A stretch of DNA of 27,689 bases from Emiliania huxleyi CCMP1516 (GCF_000372725.1 NW_005198751.1:595924-623612); one strand, 5' to 3'. Shown: positions 9,570-19,985, counted from the stretch's first letter. Notes: a model not told the origin generated them from the letters alone. Made by a program: numbers and translations.

Positions 9570-11063
9570 ATGAGCGGACTCAAGCACTGGCTGTCCACCT
9601 GGCGGCCGTACGACGTCGCCAACACCCTCGCCGCCGCCACGGTCGGCGCCACTCTCTACGCCAGGCAGCATGAGATGCTGAACGACCCATTTGTGGACGC
9701 GACCAATGCAACGCTCAAGCCAGTGCACCAGGCGCGCATCCTGCGCGGCGGGCCGGCGTGGCGTGAAGGCAACTATGCGGCCCATCATGCGCCAACCACT
9801 CCCACCCTCGCAACAGGCGATCACGGAGGCTTGGAGCGCTGACCCGGGCGAGATGGCCGCTGCGGCGTTTGAGTTCTGGCTGTTTGTGTTTGCGATGGGA
9901 AGCTCGCCTGTCGCATGGCTCATCACCGCTGGTTTCCAGTCCGTCACGCCGGCCATGTGGGCCGAGTTCCTGCCCTGGGTCGTCGTCACCTTTGGCTCCC
10001 TCTTCAAGGGCCTCTCCGTCATTGCTTGCGCCGCCTTCGCCGGGACGTACGGGCCGCCCCCCTCGACCGCGTCGCCCCGGCTCGCGCGCGCGCACGCGCG
10101 CGCAACGGCAGGTAGCCAACACATACCGCCCCGCAGGTATTGGATCCACGGCCTGCTGATGCTGCCGCTCGACCTGTACGCGACACCAGACGCGCTAGAG
10201 AAGTTGATGGTCGTCAAGGTGCAATCGAAGAAGCGTGTCGACCCGAGCAAGCTTCCAAAGGCGGTGCTCAACATGATGGGCAATCTTGTTTTTGTCGCCT
10301 TTCCCATCGTCACCGGCCTCGTCTACGGCTCTCTCAACTCTGACCATTTCCTGCGCGTCGACGAGACGCTGCCGTCGCACAAGGAGCGCTGCCTCTGCCT
10401 CGCATCGGTCATCATTGGCAACGAGGTCCGATCTCATCCGCGCCGAGCCCTTCCCTGCTCCTCGAGAACAACGCGCTGGCCCCACCGCCTGGTCTCGTCG
10501 CCTGATTCCTCGCCCTCCCCTCCCCCCTTCCCTCAGATCCTCTTCTTCTACTCGCACTGGGCGCTGCACACAAAGACGCTCTATGCGCGCATTCATAAGG
10601 CGCGTGCCAAGCCCCTGCCACTGTTGGACAAAGGGGCCCGTGCCACGCAGCGCGCTCTCTGCTGCTCTCCTCTGGCCCTCCAGCGCACCGTCCCGCCGAG
10701 CAGAAGCACCACGAGTTCACCTCGCCCATCGCGCTCGTCGCAATCTACTGCCACCCGATCGAGTTTGTGCTCTCCGACATCGTGCCGCTCGGCGCCGGGC
10801 TGATCGTGGCGCACGCGCACGCCTTCTTTGCGCTCATGTGGATCGTCACGGCCGTCATCGGCACGCAGGTCCACCACTCGGGCTTCCGGCTGCCGTGGCA
10901 CTTCAATCCGGACGAGCAGCCCGACTTCCACGACTTCCACCACGAGAAGTTCAAGTGCAACTATGGCCACCTCGGCATCCTCGACGCAGTGCACGGCACC
11001 TCGAAGATGTGGCTCGACCACTGCGCCAAGCTCCAGGCCGAAAAGAAGGCCAAGCTCCAGTGA
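9570..11063 (+). CDS. Fatty acid hydroxylase/sterol desaturase superfamily membrane protein
   Basis: Members are ER-type di-iron membrane oxygenases acting on sterols, fatty acids or sphingoid bases; the substrate here cannot be told. The modelled exons are 9570-9722, 9817-10046, 10137-10425, 10537-10599 and 10704-11063, giving 364 residues. A GC donor at 9732 for intron 1 would add three residues. Intron 4 must use a GC donor at 10600 (AAG|GCGCGT), because only this joins ARIHK to KHHEF in frame and completes a histidine box. The three iron-binding boxes are H231-x3-H235 (HWALH), H244-x2-H247H248 (HKKHH) and H321-x2-H324H325 (HDFHH). Hydrophobic spans flank them (for example FEFWLFVFAMG and LVFVAFPIVTGLV). 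The final exon resembles C-4 methylsterol oxidase and cholesterol 25-hydroxylase relatives (SGFRLPWHFNPDE..DFHDFHH). It is head-to-head with the RING gene. Confidence 0.88.
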
Positions 11064-11583
11064 GAGCGACCACCGCAATCACGCGCAACTGCGGCCCGTT
11101 CCCGTCAGCCAACGCGCTACTGCGGCCCGTTCCCGTCAGCCAACGCACTCTATGTGCCTACGTGCCTTGCCCTGGATCCCAGGGTCTGTCCCCCGCAAAC
11201 TGGCCCTACGTGCCTCGAGCCAGTGTCACTTTGCATGTGCCTACCTAGCTGTCCGCAATCCGATAAGTCCCGGACACCCCCGCGGAGACCTGTGCGTACT
11301 CGTTCTGGTGTCTCGTGACCCCCCGTTAAGGCCGCCGTTGCTGGCAGCCGGGGTGCTCCTTTGTACGTGATTAGGGTGTCGGAAAGCCAGAGAAACCCCT
11401 GGCACGCGCGCCGGCGCGTGCGGCTCTTGGGGCGTACCGGCGGGTTTTGGGGGAGTGCGTTGAGATGCCGTCGTAGTTCCGGGCATCTCCTGGCGTTCAA
11501 TAGGGCCGCGCCGCGCACGACTCCCTTCTCTGGCGACGGAGCATTTCGGCGTCGGAGCCTGCAGGCGAGACCCCCGGAACCAA
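11064..11583. other. Intergenic stretch with a 28-bp tandem duplication
   Basis: No gene is seen. Two identical 28-base copies containing TGCGGCCCGTTCCCGTCAGC lie at 11088-11115 and 11119-11146, just after the hydroxylase stop codon. The remainder should hold the 3' end of that gene and the promoter of the kinase gene. Confidence 0.7.
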
Positions 11584-13107
11584 ATGCTCCCGCAGCGGCC
11601 GGCGACGCCGGAGTCCGCACGGAGGCTCGCCGGACGACATCTAATCTTCGATGGCGCTGAGTTTGAGCTCGGCCGCAAGCTCGGGGCGGGCCGATTTGCG
11701 ACTGTCTATCATGCAGACCGGCGGCGGGTGGACTCGCCTGCCTGCGCTGGAGCTCACCTCCCCACCCAGCTTGCCATCAAGGTGTGCGAGCTCGCTGGCA
11801 TCAGCGCGTGGGGCAGGATGGCTCTCGTGCGCGAGCAGGCACTCTGGATGAAGGTCGACCACCCGAATGTCGCGAGGTGTCTGGGAGCGATCAAGACGCC
11901 CACGCAGGCGGTGATCCTGCTCGAGGAGTGTCAAGGCGGCGAGCTCTTCGAGAGGATCATGAAGATGAACCACTTCTCAGAGGACAGGGCGGCGCGGCTT
12001 ACCGCAGAACTGTGCTCTGCCGTTTCGCACCTCCACAGCTGCGGCATTGCGCACCGCGATCTAAAGCCCGAGAACATCCTGCTCGCCTCCGACGCCGACG
12101 ACGCGCCGCTCAAGCTAGCCGACTTCGGCGCGGCGGGACTGGTGCACGAAGGGCTTCGGACACCCTGCGGCTCCCTCGGCTATGCGGCCCCAGAGCAGCT
12201 CCGGGGCCTCTTCTCTCAGAAGCGCGACCGCTCTGGCGCGCCGGCGGCTGGCAGCACCTACGGCTACGAGGTGGACGCGTGGGCGGTTGGTGTCATTGTC
12301 TACATCCTCCTCACGGGCGTGATGCCCTTCGACCCAGCGCGGTATCGGGAGGCGCCGCTGACCGTCGCTTTTCCGGATGACCTCTTTGGTGGTGTGTCGG
12401 CGGCGGCGATCGACTTTATCGAGCGCTTGCTGTGCCTCTCGTCCTCCCACCGCATGACCGTCCAGCAGGCGGAGCAGCACGCTTGGCTGCAGCTAGCGTC
12501 GCAAGACACCGCAACCGCTTCTACCGGAGTCATCGTCGCGACTTGCACCGTCGAGGGGCCGGCGCCGGCAGCTGAGCTGAAAGAGCCTGCGCCGCCCACT
12601 CCTCCCACAAAGCTCTTGGAGCGCCGCTCGCTCCCTGAGGTCAGCTTCGGCGTATGCGAGGGGAAGGCGGCGGGGCCTGCCGCCGTGCCTCTGCACCAGA
12701 GCGACAGCCTCGCCAGCGATGCCTCGCACGCGACGGCAGCAAGTGCCACCCTCGGAGAGGCTGCGCGAGGGATGGAGCCCGCCGTTACCAACCCCGGCCG
12801 TCCCGCCCCCGGCTTGCCCACTCCGAGCAAGCTGCGCACGCTCAAGGAGTCGGGAGCGCTCGAGCGACAATGGCAGTTCAACGTCCCCCCACGGCTTTTA
12901 GAGGGCGACGCGCAAGACGCGCACGTCCCAGTGCCACGCGTCGGCCGTTGGGGATCGTTTGAGGAGGAAGCTTCAGAGAAGGGCTTGCCTGCAGGCGGCG
13001 AGAGCGCCGCAGTGGCCGGCATCATTGCCGCTCATTGCGAGTACGTCCCTCTCGGCTCTGCAGACGGAGGGGTGGATCTGCAGCTGCCGGCGCGACGCCG
13101 ACGGTGA
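11584..13107 (+). CDS. Ser/Thr protein kinase, CAMK-like
   Basis: A 507-residue kinase is read as one exon. The catalytic domain covers about 27-293: glycine loop GAGRFATVY (34-42), ATP-anchoring Lys66 in AIKV, Glu84 of helix C, the catalytic loop HRDLKPEN (157-164), DFG (180-182), and AAPEQL as the APE motif (about 202). All key catalytic residues are present, so it should be active. DVWAVGVIVYILLTG-like and MPFDPARY segments resemble the CAMK group. A short Gly/Ser/Arg-rich insert (about 213-224) lies after the APE motif. The stretch coding RVDSPACAGAHLPTQ (about 11728-11769) is a loop insert or a 42-bp in-frame intron with GT and AG ends. The 210-residue tail is Ala/Pro/Ser-rich with no domain seen. 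The start at 11584 is the first ATG before the domain. It converges with the MYND/SAM gene. Confidence 0.9.
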   Translation: MLPQRPATPESARRLAGRHLIFDGAEFELGRKLGAGRFATVYHADRRRVDSPACAGAHLPTQLAIKVCELAGISAWGRMALVREQALWMKVDHPNVARCLGAIKTPTQAVILLEECQGGELFERIMKMNHFSEDRAARLTAELCSAVSHLHSCGIAHRDLKPENILLASDADDAPLKLADFGAAGLVHEGLRTPCGSLGYAAPEQLRGLFSQKRDRSGAPAAGSTYGYEVDAWAVGVIVYILLTGVMPFDPARYREAPLTVAFPDDLFGGVSAAAIDFIERLLCLSSSHRMTVQQAEQHAWLQLASQDTATASTGVIVATCTVEGPAPAAELKEPAPPTPPTKLLERRSLPEVSFGVCEGKAAGPAAVPLHQSDSLASDASHATAASATLGEAARGMEPAVTNPGRPAPGLPTPSKLRTLKESGALERQWQFNVPPRLLEGDAQDAHVPVPRVGRWGSFEEEASEKGLPAGGESAAVAGIIAAHCEYVPLGSADGGVDLQLPARRRR

Positions 13108-13444
13108 GGCAGCACCAGCAGCTGGAGCTGCATTAATTTTACTCTTGCGCCCCGTGGCCGTGGAGCCTCCAAAAACACACTTGTGAGACAGTAGAGAGAG
13201 GCAATCTCTTATTCTGTTTCTGACCAAAGTAACGCAAAATCTAGTGCAGGGCGGGGCGGGCAAGAGCCCCCCCCCCCTTTCAGTTTGAAGACACAGACGG
13301 CCGTCCAACACACAAGAACCGCGCCGTGGCGTGCCCCACCCTCAATTTAGCGCGATCTCGGCCCGCGACGCTTGGACCGCGGGGTCGCGTCCGCATGCCG
13401 GTTACACATGATTCGAGTCCGCCGCCTCTTGCCACACATGCCTC
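13108..13444. other. Short gap between converging 3' ends
   Basis: About 340 bp separate the stop codons of the kinase (plus) and MYND/SAM (minus) genes. It holds a 13-base C run near 13267-13279 and no recognisable gene. Both 3' untranslated regions probably lie here. Confidence 0.7.
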
Positions 13445-16021
13445 TTAGCGGCGCCCGAGTGCATTGATGAGTCTCTGTCGCTGCCCCATCTTGAGGCCAA
13501 GCTTCGCCAGCCGCGGCCCCGCGTCCGCCCCAAGAGCCGCGAGCGCGTCGACGTCCGTCTCGCCAGCCTCCGCGAAGGCGGGCCTATTCACAAGGATGCG
13601 GCGCCATGGGGAAGGGAAGGGCGGCCTCTCTGACGCGCCCGGGGGAGACTCGCCAGGTCGACTCGAGACCCAAGGAGCGCAGCAAGGCGCAGAGCCGCGC
13701 CCCTGCCTCCGGCGCCGCCTTTGCGGTCGGCGGCTTGGCAGGGGCGGCGGGCGGGGCGGCGGGCACGGTGGGTACGGAAGCGTCGAGCCGTCGCTGCAGC
13801 GCCCGCGGGTCAACCGTGGGGGCGGCGTCGATGGCGCCCCAGGCGCCGGATGCTGCTTTCCCCTCGCCTCCGCCGCTGTCGCCGCCACCGCCTCCACCAC
13901 CGCCGCCGCCGCCTCCGGCCGCGTGCGACGGCGCCTCCTCGACGGCGGGCACGAAGGGCTTCTCGTACTCGCGCGGCGCGAGCGGCGCCTCCGGGTCGGC
14001 CACCTCCCTCGGGATGCTCGTCAGCGGCGCCCCCTCGGCCGTGCCTGGAGGCAGCCAGCTCGGAGCATCGCCCTCGTCCGGGTCGTCCGTCGCGCCCGCC
14101 GCCGCCGCCTCGCCCTGGTTCGGCGGCGGCGCGGCCAGCGCTTCAAGCTCCTCTTCAAAGGCCTCGTAGTCCACTTCAGGCGCCTCCTCCCACACCTCGC
14201 GCTCCTCAGCATCCCCGCCCGCACCGCCGCCGCCCGCGCCGCCGCCGCCGCCCCCGGCTCCACCGCCAGCCTGGCCGTCCTGGCCGTCCTCGGGCGCCTC
14301 GTCCTTCTGCTTGTCCAGCTCCGCGGCTCGGTCCGCGTTCTCCATCTTGAGGAGTCGCTGCACCTGCTCACAAGACACATCCCTCCACCAGCCACCCACA
14401 CACGCCCTCGCGCGGAGAGGCGCCGCGCCGTGTCGCTCTGCTCGGCGCGCGCGCGCCGGTCCCGCAGCCGCATCAGCTTTTGCTCCTCGAGGCGGTCGAG
14501 CTTGATCTGCGCCTTCTCCGCCCGGTTCTTCGACCACAGAAAGTCATCTACCTCGCGCCGCTTGCCGTTGTCGCGCCGAACGTCGATCACCCCGACCTCG
14601 ACGACGAGCACGGTGCCGGGCGGCGCCTTGTTCACAGCGGAAAGTGTGAAGAGACGGTGCGCACCCCTCGACCACGAGCCACGTGCGGGGAGGCGCCCTC
14701 CGCGCGGCCACGAATGGCATCATCATCCGCTGCACCTGTGCAGGGGATGGAGGCGGGCCGTATGCCGTCGCTCGTCGGTGTGCGGCCGAGCCTGCACACC
14801 GGCACTAGTTTCTCTCCGGCAACACGGGCGAGGGACCCGAGGTGGTGAGACCGCCGCCCGTCCTTCGCCCCGACGCCGGATCGCGAGGGCTCGAGGCGAG
14901 AGCGCCGCCGTGGCGAGAGGAGGCGGGAGGGAGGAGGCAGGAGGGGAGGAGGGGAGGAGGCAGGCGGGAGGAGGAGGGTGCGGCGCGCCTCCTTGACGCC
15001 AAAGACGAAGGTCGCCTCCTCACACATCGCCATGGAGGCGATCGCCTACCGCAGGGGCCCGGCGAGGCGCTCACACGCGCCAGCGAGGGGCGGGGCGGCC
15101 GGCGCAGAAGCAGGGGCGGCGCGGGCGGCGCTGCAGCGTGGCCGCCTCGTCCCACGCGCGGCAGACGAGCGGGCCGCCGTCGCCCATCATGTTGAGCATG
15201 GGCATCGCGCCGTTGGTGTAGAACTGCTTCCAGTTCGCCCACCGCATCCGGCAGTTGGTCTCCACCACCGCGCCCTTCTCGATCGGAGGCCGCCGCCAGC
15301 GGCGCGGCCGCAGCTTCACCCAGCCGGCGCCCTCGCCCTTCTTTGCCTCGAGGTTGTTGGCGGCGCGGATCGCGAAGCAGATGTGCTTGTGCCACTGCCA
15401 GTGCACCTTCTGGTGCAGCTTGCAGCAGTAGGCCACCGCGAAGCACCCCATGCAGCGGCGGAGCGAGTGGACACCGCCGCCCAAGTCACAGTGGGCGCAC
15501 TGCGTCAGCGAGGGCGGCTCCTCGCGCACGACGATCTTGTTGCCGCCGATGTAGTGGGTGAGGGCGCGGCCGTACCGATCGCGCCGCTTCTCCTCCGCCT
15601 CCTTCTTCTGGTCCCACACCTTCCACGCGTTCCGCTCCCAGTCCATGGCGCCCTTGACGTACTGGTCGCGCCGCGGCGCCTCAGCCTCGCGCTTGAGGGC
15701 GAGCGCGCGCTCCTGGCTGGCAAGCTCACGCACGCGTGCCTCCTCGGCTGCCACGTCGTACCCAAGCAGCAGCGGCTCGCGGGCGGCCGTCCGCGCCGCC
15801 GCCGCCGCCGCCCGCGCCTCTCGCAGTGCCGACACGGGCTGCAGCGGAGCCGACTGTGCTGCAGGGTCCCATGTCCAAAGGAGGCGAGCGAGGCGCTCGA
15901 GCCAGAGATCCGTCGTTGCGGCGACGCCGAGCTCTGCACCAAGCGCGGCGAAGCGACCCTCGCCGCAACGTTCGCCGGATGGGCTGGCAGCAGCAGGGTC
16001 TGGGCTGGCAGCTTGCTCCAT
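13445..16021 (-). CDS. MYND zinc finger, coiled coil and SAM domain protein (six-exon model)
   Basis: I assembled one 672-residue protein from exons 16021-15146, 15045-14989, 14735-14697, 14626-14429, 14363-13654 and 13583-13445. All five introns are GC-AG with phases that match. The last intron joins LRSLGLESTW to PAFAEAGETD and completes a SAM domain (about 612-672), which strongly supports it. Exon 1 starts MEQAASPDP and holds a charged helical region (about 95-150) and a MYND finger: C175, C178, C190, C193, C199, H203, H211, C215. His203 stands where Cys is usual. Exons 4-5 give a coiled coil (about 353-412) and long Gly-rich and acidic linkers. MYND and SAM domains bind protein partners, so a scaffold or adaptor role is likely; no named family is recognised. 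Exons 2 and 3 are short and least certain. The alternative is two adjacent genes, but the middle exons lack any ATG. Confidence 0.65.
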
Positions 16022-16110
16022 TCTACACCCTCTCGTCTCGGCCGAGCTCCGGTCTGCTGCCTCTCTGCTGTGGACCACTTCGAGCAAAAGTGAGAAATAC
16101 GGCGACCCGC

Positions 16111-16135
16111 ACGCGCGCGCGCGCGCGCGCGCGCG
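16111..16135. repeat. (CG)n microsatellite
   Basis: About 25 bases of alternating C and G lie just upstream of the MYND/SAM start codon. Such a run can adopt Z-DNA. It also creates the Arg/Ala-rich artefactual N-terminal extension seen if the frame is read upstream of 16021. Confidence 0.9.
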
Positions 16136-16690
16136 GTCGTGTGTGTGCGAGTGACTGCTACCAGGGACCATGGGCTTGTATGAACAACAACGAAGGCACG
16201 CTCAAAAAAATGCCTAAAGAAAGAAAGAAAGAAAACAGACAACCCAAGGGAGGGATGGGAGTGAGTGAGTATTCTTGATACGAAACCACGACGACACACA
16301 CCAGTCGACTCGCATCGGTTGCCTACATGAACGGCGGAGCTATTCTCGCGCCCACACCACACCTGGCTCCAACGTGGACACGCCCATAGCTGGGGACACT
16401 ACTAGGTCACGCATGGCATCACAGAAGTTTTATCTCTGGGCCCCGAAAGGCATCTCTAGCAGTGTCGTTACACATGCTCCCTCCCCTCCTGGGCGCATGC
16501 GCCTCACGTCTCGCCAGAGCATAAGCCCTTGGCGTGTGGCGAGACGAGTTTTTCGCCATGCAGCGAGCAGCAAGCCGCCCGCCGCAAACAGCCGGAGGCC
16601 TCGCCGCGGCACTGACTGCGCCGCGCTCCCGCACCCGTCGACGCAGCTCCCCCCGCGGAAGACCGCGCGTAGACACACACACACACACAC

Positions 16691-16734
16691 GGGATGGGAG
16701 GACGGCACGCCGCCACCACACAGGGATTTTAAGC
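16691..16734. repeat. Dispersed 44-bp repeat, copy 1
   Basis: The 44 bases are identical to 20394-20437. They begin GGGATGGGAGGACGGCACGC and end CAGGGATTTTAAGC. This copy follows directly on a (CA)n run. The left part (GAGGGATGGGAG with an upstream A/G-rich stretch) also appears at 16218-16261. Confidence 0.95.
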
Positions 16735-17205
16735 CGAGAGGAGTGTGGTGCTAGCCGTCGCCCACCCTCGGGCGTCTACCACTTCCTATCTCTCTTCGCA
16801 GTTTCTCACCAATTCTCGCAGCGACCTTCATGCCACCTCTCGTTTCTTCTCACTCTCGTCCTCGTTCTCTCCCCTGCTGTTTCATCCTCTGACTCATCGC
16901 TCTCCTCGGCCTCGTTCTGAGACGCCGCTGCCGTCTGCCTTGCTCTCGCTGCTTCTCTCGCCGCTCTGCGTAACTCCGGTCTCCGCCCTCCTCGCGGCAT
17001 AATTTGGCCCCTCGAGTTTATCGAGCTCCCCTCGCGCAAGGACCACATTTCTGACTCCCACTCATTTGCCTCCAAGTCATGTCGTTGCTCTCAAAAAAAT
17101 GCCTGTCGTGTCGTGTCGGGTCGCTAGACAGAAGGCCAGGGCAGCACTGGCAAGTGCAACGCGCCTCATGTCGGAGAGCGACCGTGCCTCGTTCGCCGCT
17201 TATGA

Positions 17206-17428
17206 TGTAGAGTTTGTTGTAGAGATTTCACGTTGTAGAGCGCCTCTACATCGCTCTACAACGCAGGCGCCTCGTCACGCGGCGGATGTAGAGCTCTACA
17301 GCTCTACAGCGCTCTACATCGCTCTACAACGCAGGCGCCTCGTCACGCGGCGGATGTAGAGCTCTACAGCTCTACAGCGCTCTACATCTCTACAGCTCTA
17401 CAGCGCTCTACACTCTACATCCTCTACA
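17206..17428. repeat. Array of 19 CTCTACA/TGTAGAG heptamers with a 68-bp tandem unit
   Basis: I count 19 heptamers, CTCTACA or its complement TGTAGAG, within 223 bases. Part of the array is a 68-bp unit present about twice (GCAGGCGCCTCGTCACGCGG starts at 17263 and 17331). Each unit carries the perfect 14-bp palindrome TGTAGAGCTCTACA (17287-17300 and 17355-17368). The right end is a run of heptamers in one orientation only. No coding potential is seen. Confidence 0.93.
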
Positions 17429-18327
17429 CCCTCCCTCAGACCAGGTTTCCCCTTAACTGCAGCACGCCCCCTCTACTCGGAGCTAGTGATACGGCAATAC
17501 GTACCGCCCCCACGCAGTACCTGTACTACTCGACGATAATACAAGAATATGCAGCTTGGAAGTTGCAGACGCCTATAAAGAAAAAACAGCACGCTAAATT
17601 TTGGCGGCTAAAAAGCAAAGGACGGGCGCTTTTGATCGGCAAAGCAAAGTTGGAGTAACGGCGACCGCGTCGCCACAATGCCAGTCGCCTGTCGAGCAGC
17701 CTTGGCGGCGCGCATGCGCCGCAGGGTTGACCGACAGCCGCGCGCCTCGAGCCTCTCGCTCCACTCGCGGCACGACGCACCCCGCGCGCCGGTCAGCGCA
17801 ACAGGAGTATTGCGACATGCTGCACAACGCCAAGGACAGCACTGAGAAGCTGCGCCAGTCGCCCACCAGCATGTCTCAGCACCGGGTGAGGGAGCATGCT
17901 GCGCACGCTGATGCAGCACGAGGTCACCACCAATCAGGCCCTCACGCCACTGCACGGCCGCCCTCGAGCACCAGCAGCCGCGCTGCGCCATGCTCAAGCT
18001 CAGGAGGCCACCCTGCTTCTCGCAGCTTTGTGCAGCGCAGCGAGCGAGCAGCGCCGCACCAGGCGGACCCATGGCGTACTCAGCCAGCCGTGAGGCGGAG
18101 GCAGGCCGAGTGAGCGCGAGCCGCGCGGGAGGCCATGCCCCGCGCACCGGCGAGCGAGTGGCACGAGAGAGTGCAAGTCGTCGCGCATGCTTTTGCGTAA
18201 CTGCTGCTGACTGGACCGCACTAATTCTTTACTCGCCACACACGATACGCTGGCTGGGTAAGGACGCCTCCGGCTCCTGCCCTTCCACGCGAGGCGCAGC
18301 TCGAGAGACGCAGCCGTTGCTGCGCGT

Positions 18328-19776
18328 ATGGCTGTGCAGTCCACCGCTCCGTCGCTCCCGCCGCCGCCGAAAAACTACATCCAGCGCGCGCGCACGCAGC
18401 AGCGGAACCTGACGGCAAGAGCAGCAGAGGTCGGCTCGGCAGTAGGTCGGTCGTCGGCCAACCTGATTAGCGAGGTTGGCTACGCGGCGAGGTCTGTGGC
18501 GCCCGAGTCGCTGGTGCGAGCGTACAAGGTGTGGCCGACGAAGAACGTCTTCTGCTGCTGGGGCTTCCTCATGACCGGCCCGGTCGAGGACGTCGGCCCA
18601 AACAGCTGCGCGTGGACGTCGCTGCTCACGCCGATGGCGATATTCTTCTACACGTGGAGCGACATCCTGTGGGACCCGTCGCACGTGCCGCCGGTGTACT
18701 CGTACTTTTGCTGTCTCGCCTTCGCCTCCGCCGTCTTTTGGTTCTCCGTCACCTCCTTCACCGACCCCGGGATCATCCCGCGTGGGCCAAAGCCGTCGGG
18801 CCCGATGCCGCCGCAGCGGACTCGGACGGACGAGCGGGGGGCGACGGTGTACGAGACGTGGTGCAGCACGTGCAACGTCTACCGCCCGCCCCGCTCGAGC
18901 CACTGCTCCGACTGCGACAACTGCGTCCGCGACTTTGACCACCATTGCCCGTTCACCCGCAACTGCATCGGTAACCCTAACCCTAACCCTAACCCTAACC
19001 CTAACCCTAACCCTAACCCTAACCCTGACCCTGACCCTGACCCTGACCCTGCCTCAGGCGCGCGCAACTACGGACCCTTCGTCATGTTCCTCTCGTCGAC
19101 CTGCCTCTCGCTCGCCGTCGTGCTCATCTCCGCGCTCGCCCTCCCCACGCGCGTGCCGCCGCACCCGGGCGCCCTGGACCCGCACTCGACCGGGCTGCGC
19201 GGCCTCGCGTCGACCGTGTCGGTCGTCTTTTGCGCCGTCATGGCGGCACTCCTCTTCTCCTTCACCGCATACCACGTCTCGCTCATCTGCGCGGGCATGA
19301 CCACCAAGGCCTCGCGAGATGGGGCCGAGATCTGCCGAGAGATGGGCCGAGAGATGGGCCGAGAGATGGGCCGAGATGGGCCGAGAGTATGCCGTGTGCC
19401 ATGACGACCCGGGGCACGCCACATCCCCCTCCCCCTGCCTCCGGACGTCACACACGCGCGCAAGCACGCACGCCCCACGCGCACACACCACTCACGCCGC
19501 CTCCTCCCTGCCCGAACCCTCGCGTGCAGCGCGCCACCCTCCCCTCCCCTCCCCTCTGCGCAGGAGCACCTCAAGGGGCGGCGCGCCCTCGTGCAGCAGT
19601 CCACCTTCGAGCGCCTCTGCGAGCCCTGCGCCGTCCAGCCGTCGCAGATCCAGCCGCGCAAGCTCGTCTCTATAGCGGTGGGCGGGGAGCCGCCCTCCGC
19701 CCACGTGGCGACCATCTCGCAGGCGCCTCGTCCACGCACGCACGAACCACACGCACGCATCTGCGTCCACATCTGC

Positions 19777-19821
<45 letters not shown>

Positions 19822-19985
19822 GCACGCACGCACGCACGCACGCACGCGCACACACACACGCAGAAGAGGGGAGGAGAGAGACAGGTCCACAATGCCGACC
19901 AACAGCCTGTGTGGTGGGCGCCCGCTTCCCCTCATCGCGGCCCTCTGACCCCCCCACCCTCTCCCCGCCCCAGGACGACCTCTGA
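18328..19985 (+). CDS. DHHC-type protein S-palmitoyltransferase
   Basis: The enzyme attaches palmitate to cysteines of target proteins at Golgi, ER or plasma membranes. Exons 18328-18970, 19058-19308, 19564-19677 and 19974-19985 give 339 residues. Conserved features are the DPG motif (147-149), a cysteine-rich domain from about 179 (CSTCNVYRPPRSSHCSDC...CIGARNYGPF), the catalytic DHHC (204-207), and TTKE (296-299), the TTxE motif. Four membrane spans fit, for example LTPMAIFFYTW, FCCLAFASAVFWFSV, MFLSSTCLSLAVVLI and VVFCAVMAALLFSF. Intron 1 (18971-19057) consists of telomere-like hexamers. Intron 2 (19309-19563) must use a GC donor, because AAG|GC joined to AG|GAG rebuilds TTKE. Intron 3 (19678-19973, with a long CA run) and the 12-base last exon (DDL, stop) are less certain. 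The start has a Pro-rich cytosolic leader before the first span. Confidence 0.92.
18971..19057 (+). repeat. Intron made of telomere-like hexamers
   Basis: The 87-bp intron is GT, then nine AACCCT units (18973-19026), four GACCCT units (19027-19050), then GCCTCAG. The flanking exons encode the DHHC cysteine-rich domain, so it is internal to a gene and not a chromosome end. The length is a multiple of three and contains no stop, so retention would insert 29 residues of Asn-Pro and Asp-Pro repeats. Confidence 0.95.
19319..19386 (+). repeat. Tandem GAGATGGGCCGA repeat within DHHC intron 2
   Basis: Four or so copies of a 12-bp unit (GAGATGGGCCGA), some truncated, lie near the 5' end of the GC-AG intron of the palmitoyltransferase gene. 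They read in frame as REMG repeats if translated, which explains an open frame running past the true exon end. Confidence 0.85.
19778..19860 (+). repeat. (CA)n microsatellite in DHHC intron 3
   Basis: A run of CA dinucleotides with a central CGCACG-type part spans about 80 bases within the last intron. It is non-coding and likely polymorphic. Confidence 0.93.

Larger units (their letters stand above)
16022..18327. other. Gene-poor interval with repeats
   Basis: The interval lies upstream of both the MYND/SAM (minus) and DHHC (plus) genes. It holds a (CG)n run (16111-16135), a purine-rich partial repeat (16218-16261), a (CA)n run (16674-16690), one copy of a 44-bp dispersed repeat (16691-16734), a pyrimidine-rich stretch (about 16780-16960) and a CTCTACA motif array (17206-17428). 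From 17590 to 18120 both strands are open in overlapping frames, for example 17601-18113 plus (170 residues) and 17608-18147 minus (179 residues). Neither resembles a known protein, and I make no gene call. Confidence 0.6.

Noticed and set aside
13380..13440. tRNA gene suggested by a B-box-like GATTCGAGTCC near 13410
   Set aside because: The flanking bases do not pair into a T arm and no acceptor stem or A box is in place.
16022..16171. 50-codon N-terminal extension of the MYND/SAM protein
   Set aside because: It includes Arg/Ala repeats from the (CG)n run; the ATG at 16021 is the better start.
16806..17075. 89-codon minus-strand frame with an acidic segment
   Set aside because: It opens with TTG, is antisense to a pyrimidine-rich stretch that makes charged residues inevitable, and matches no family I know.
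17206..17428. CRISPR array
   Set aside because: There are no unique spacers between uniform repeats, the repeat word is only 7 bases in both orientations, and the genome is eukaryotic.
17601..18147. Overlapping 170- and 179-codon frames on opposite strands
   Set aside because: Neither shows a domain, membrane span or conserved motif, and GC-rich DNA opens such frames by chance. A split gene here is not excluded.
18971..19057. Telomeric repeat as a chromosome end or assembly join
   Set aside because: The exons on both sides form one continuous DHHC domain in matching phase, and genes continue for more than 8 kb on either side.
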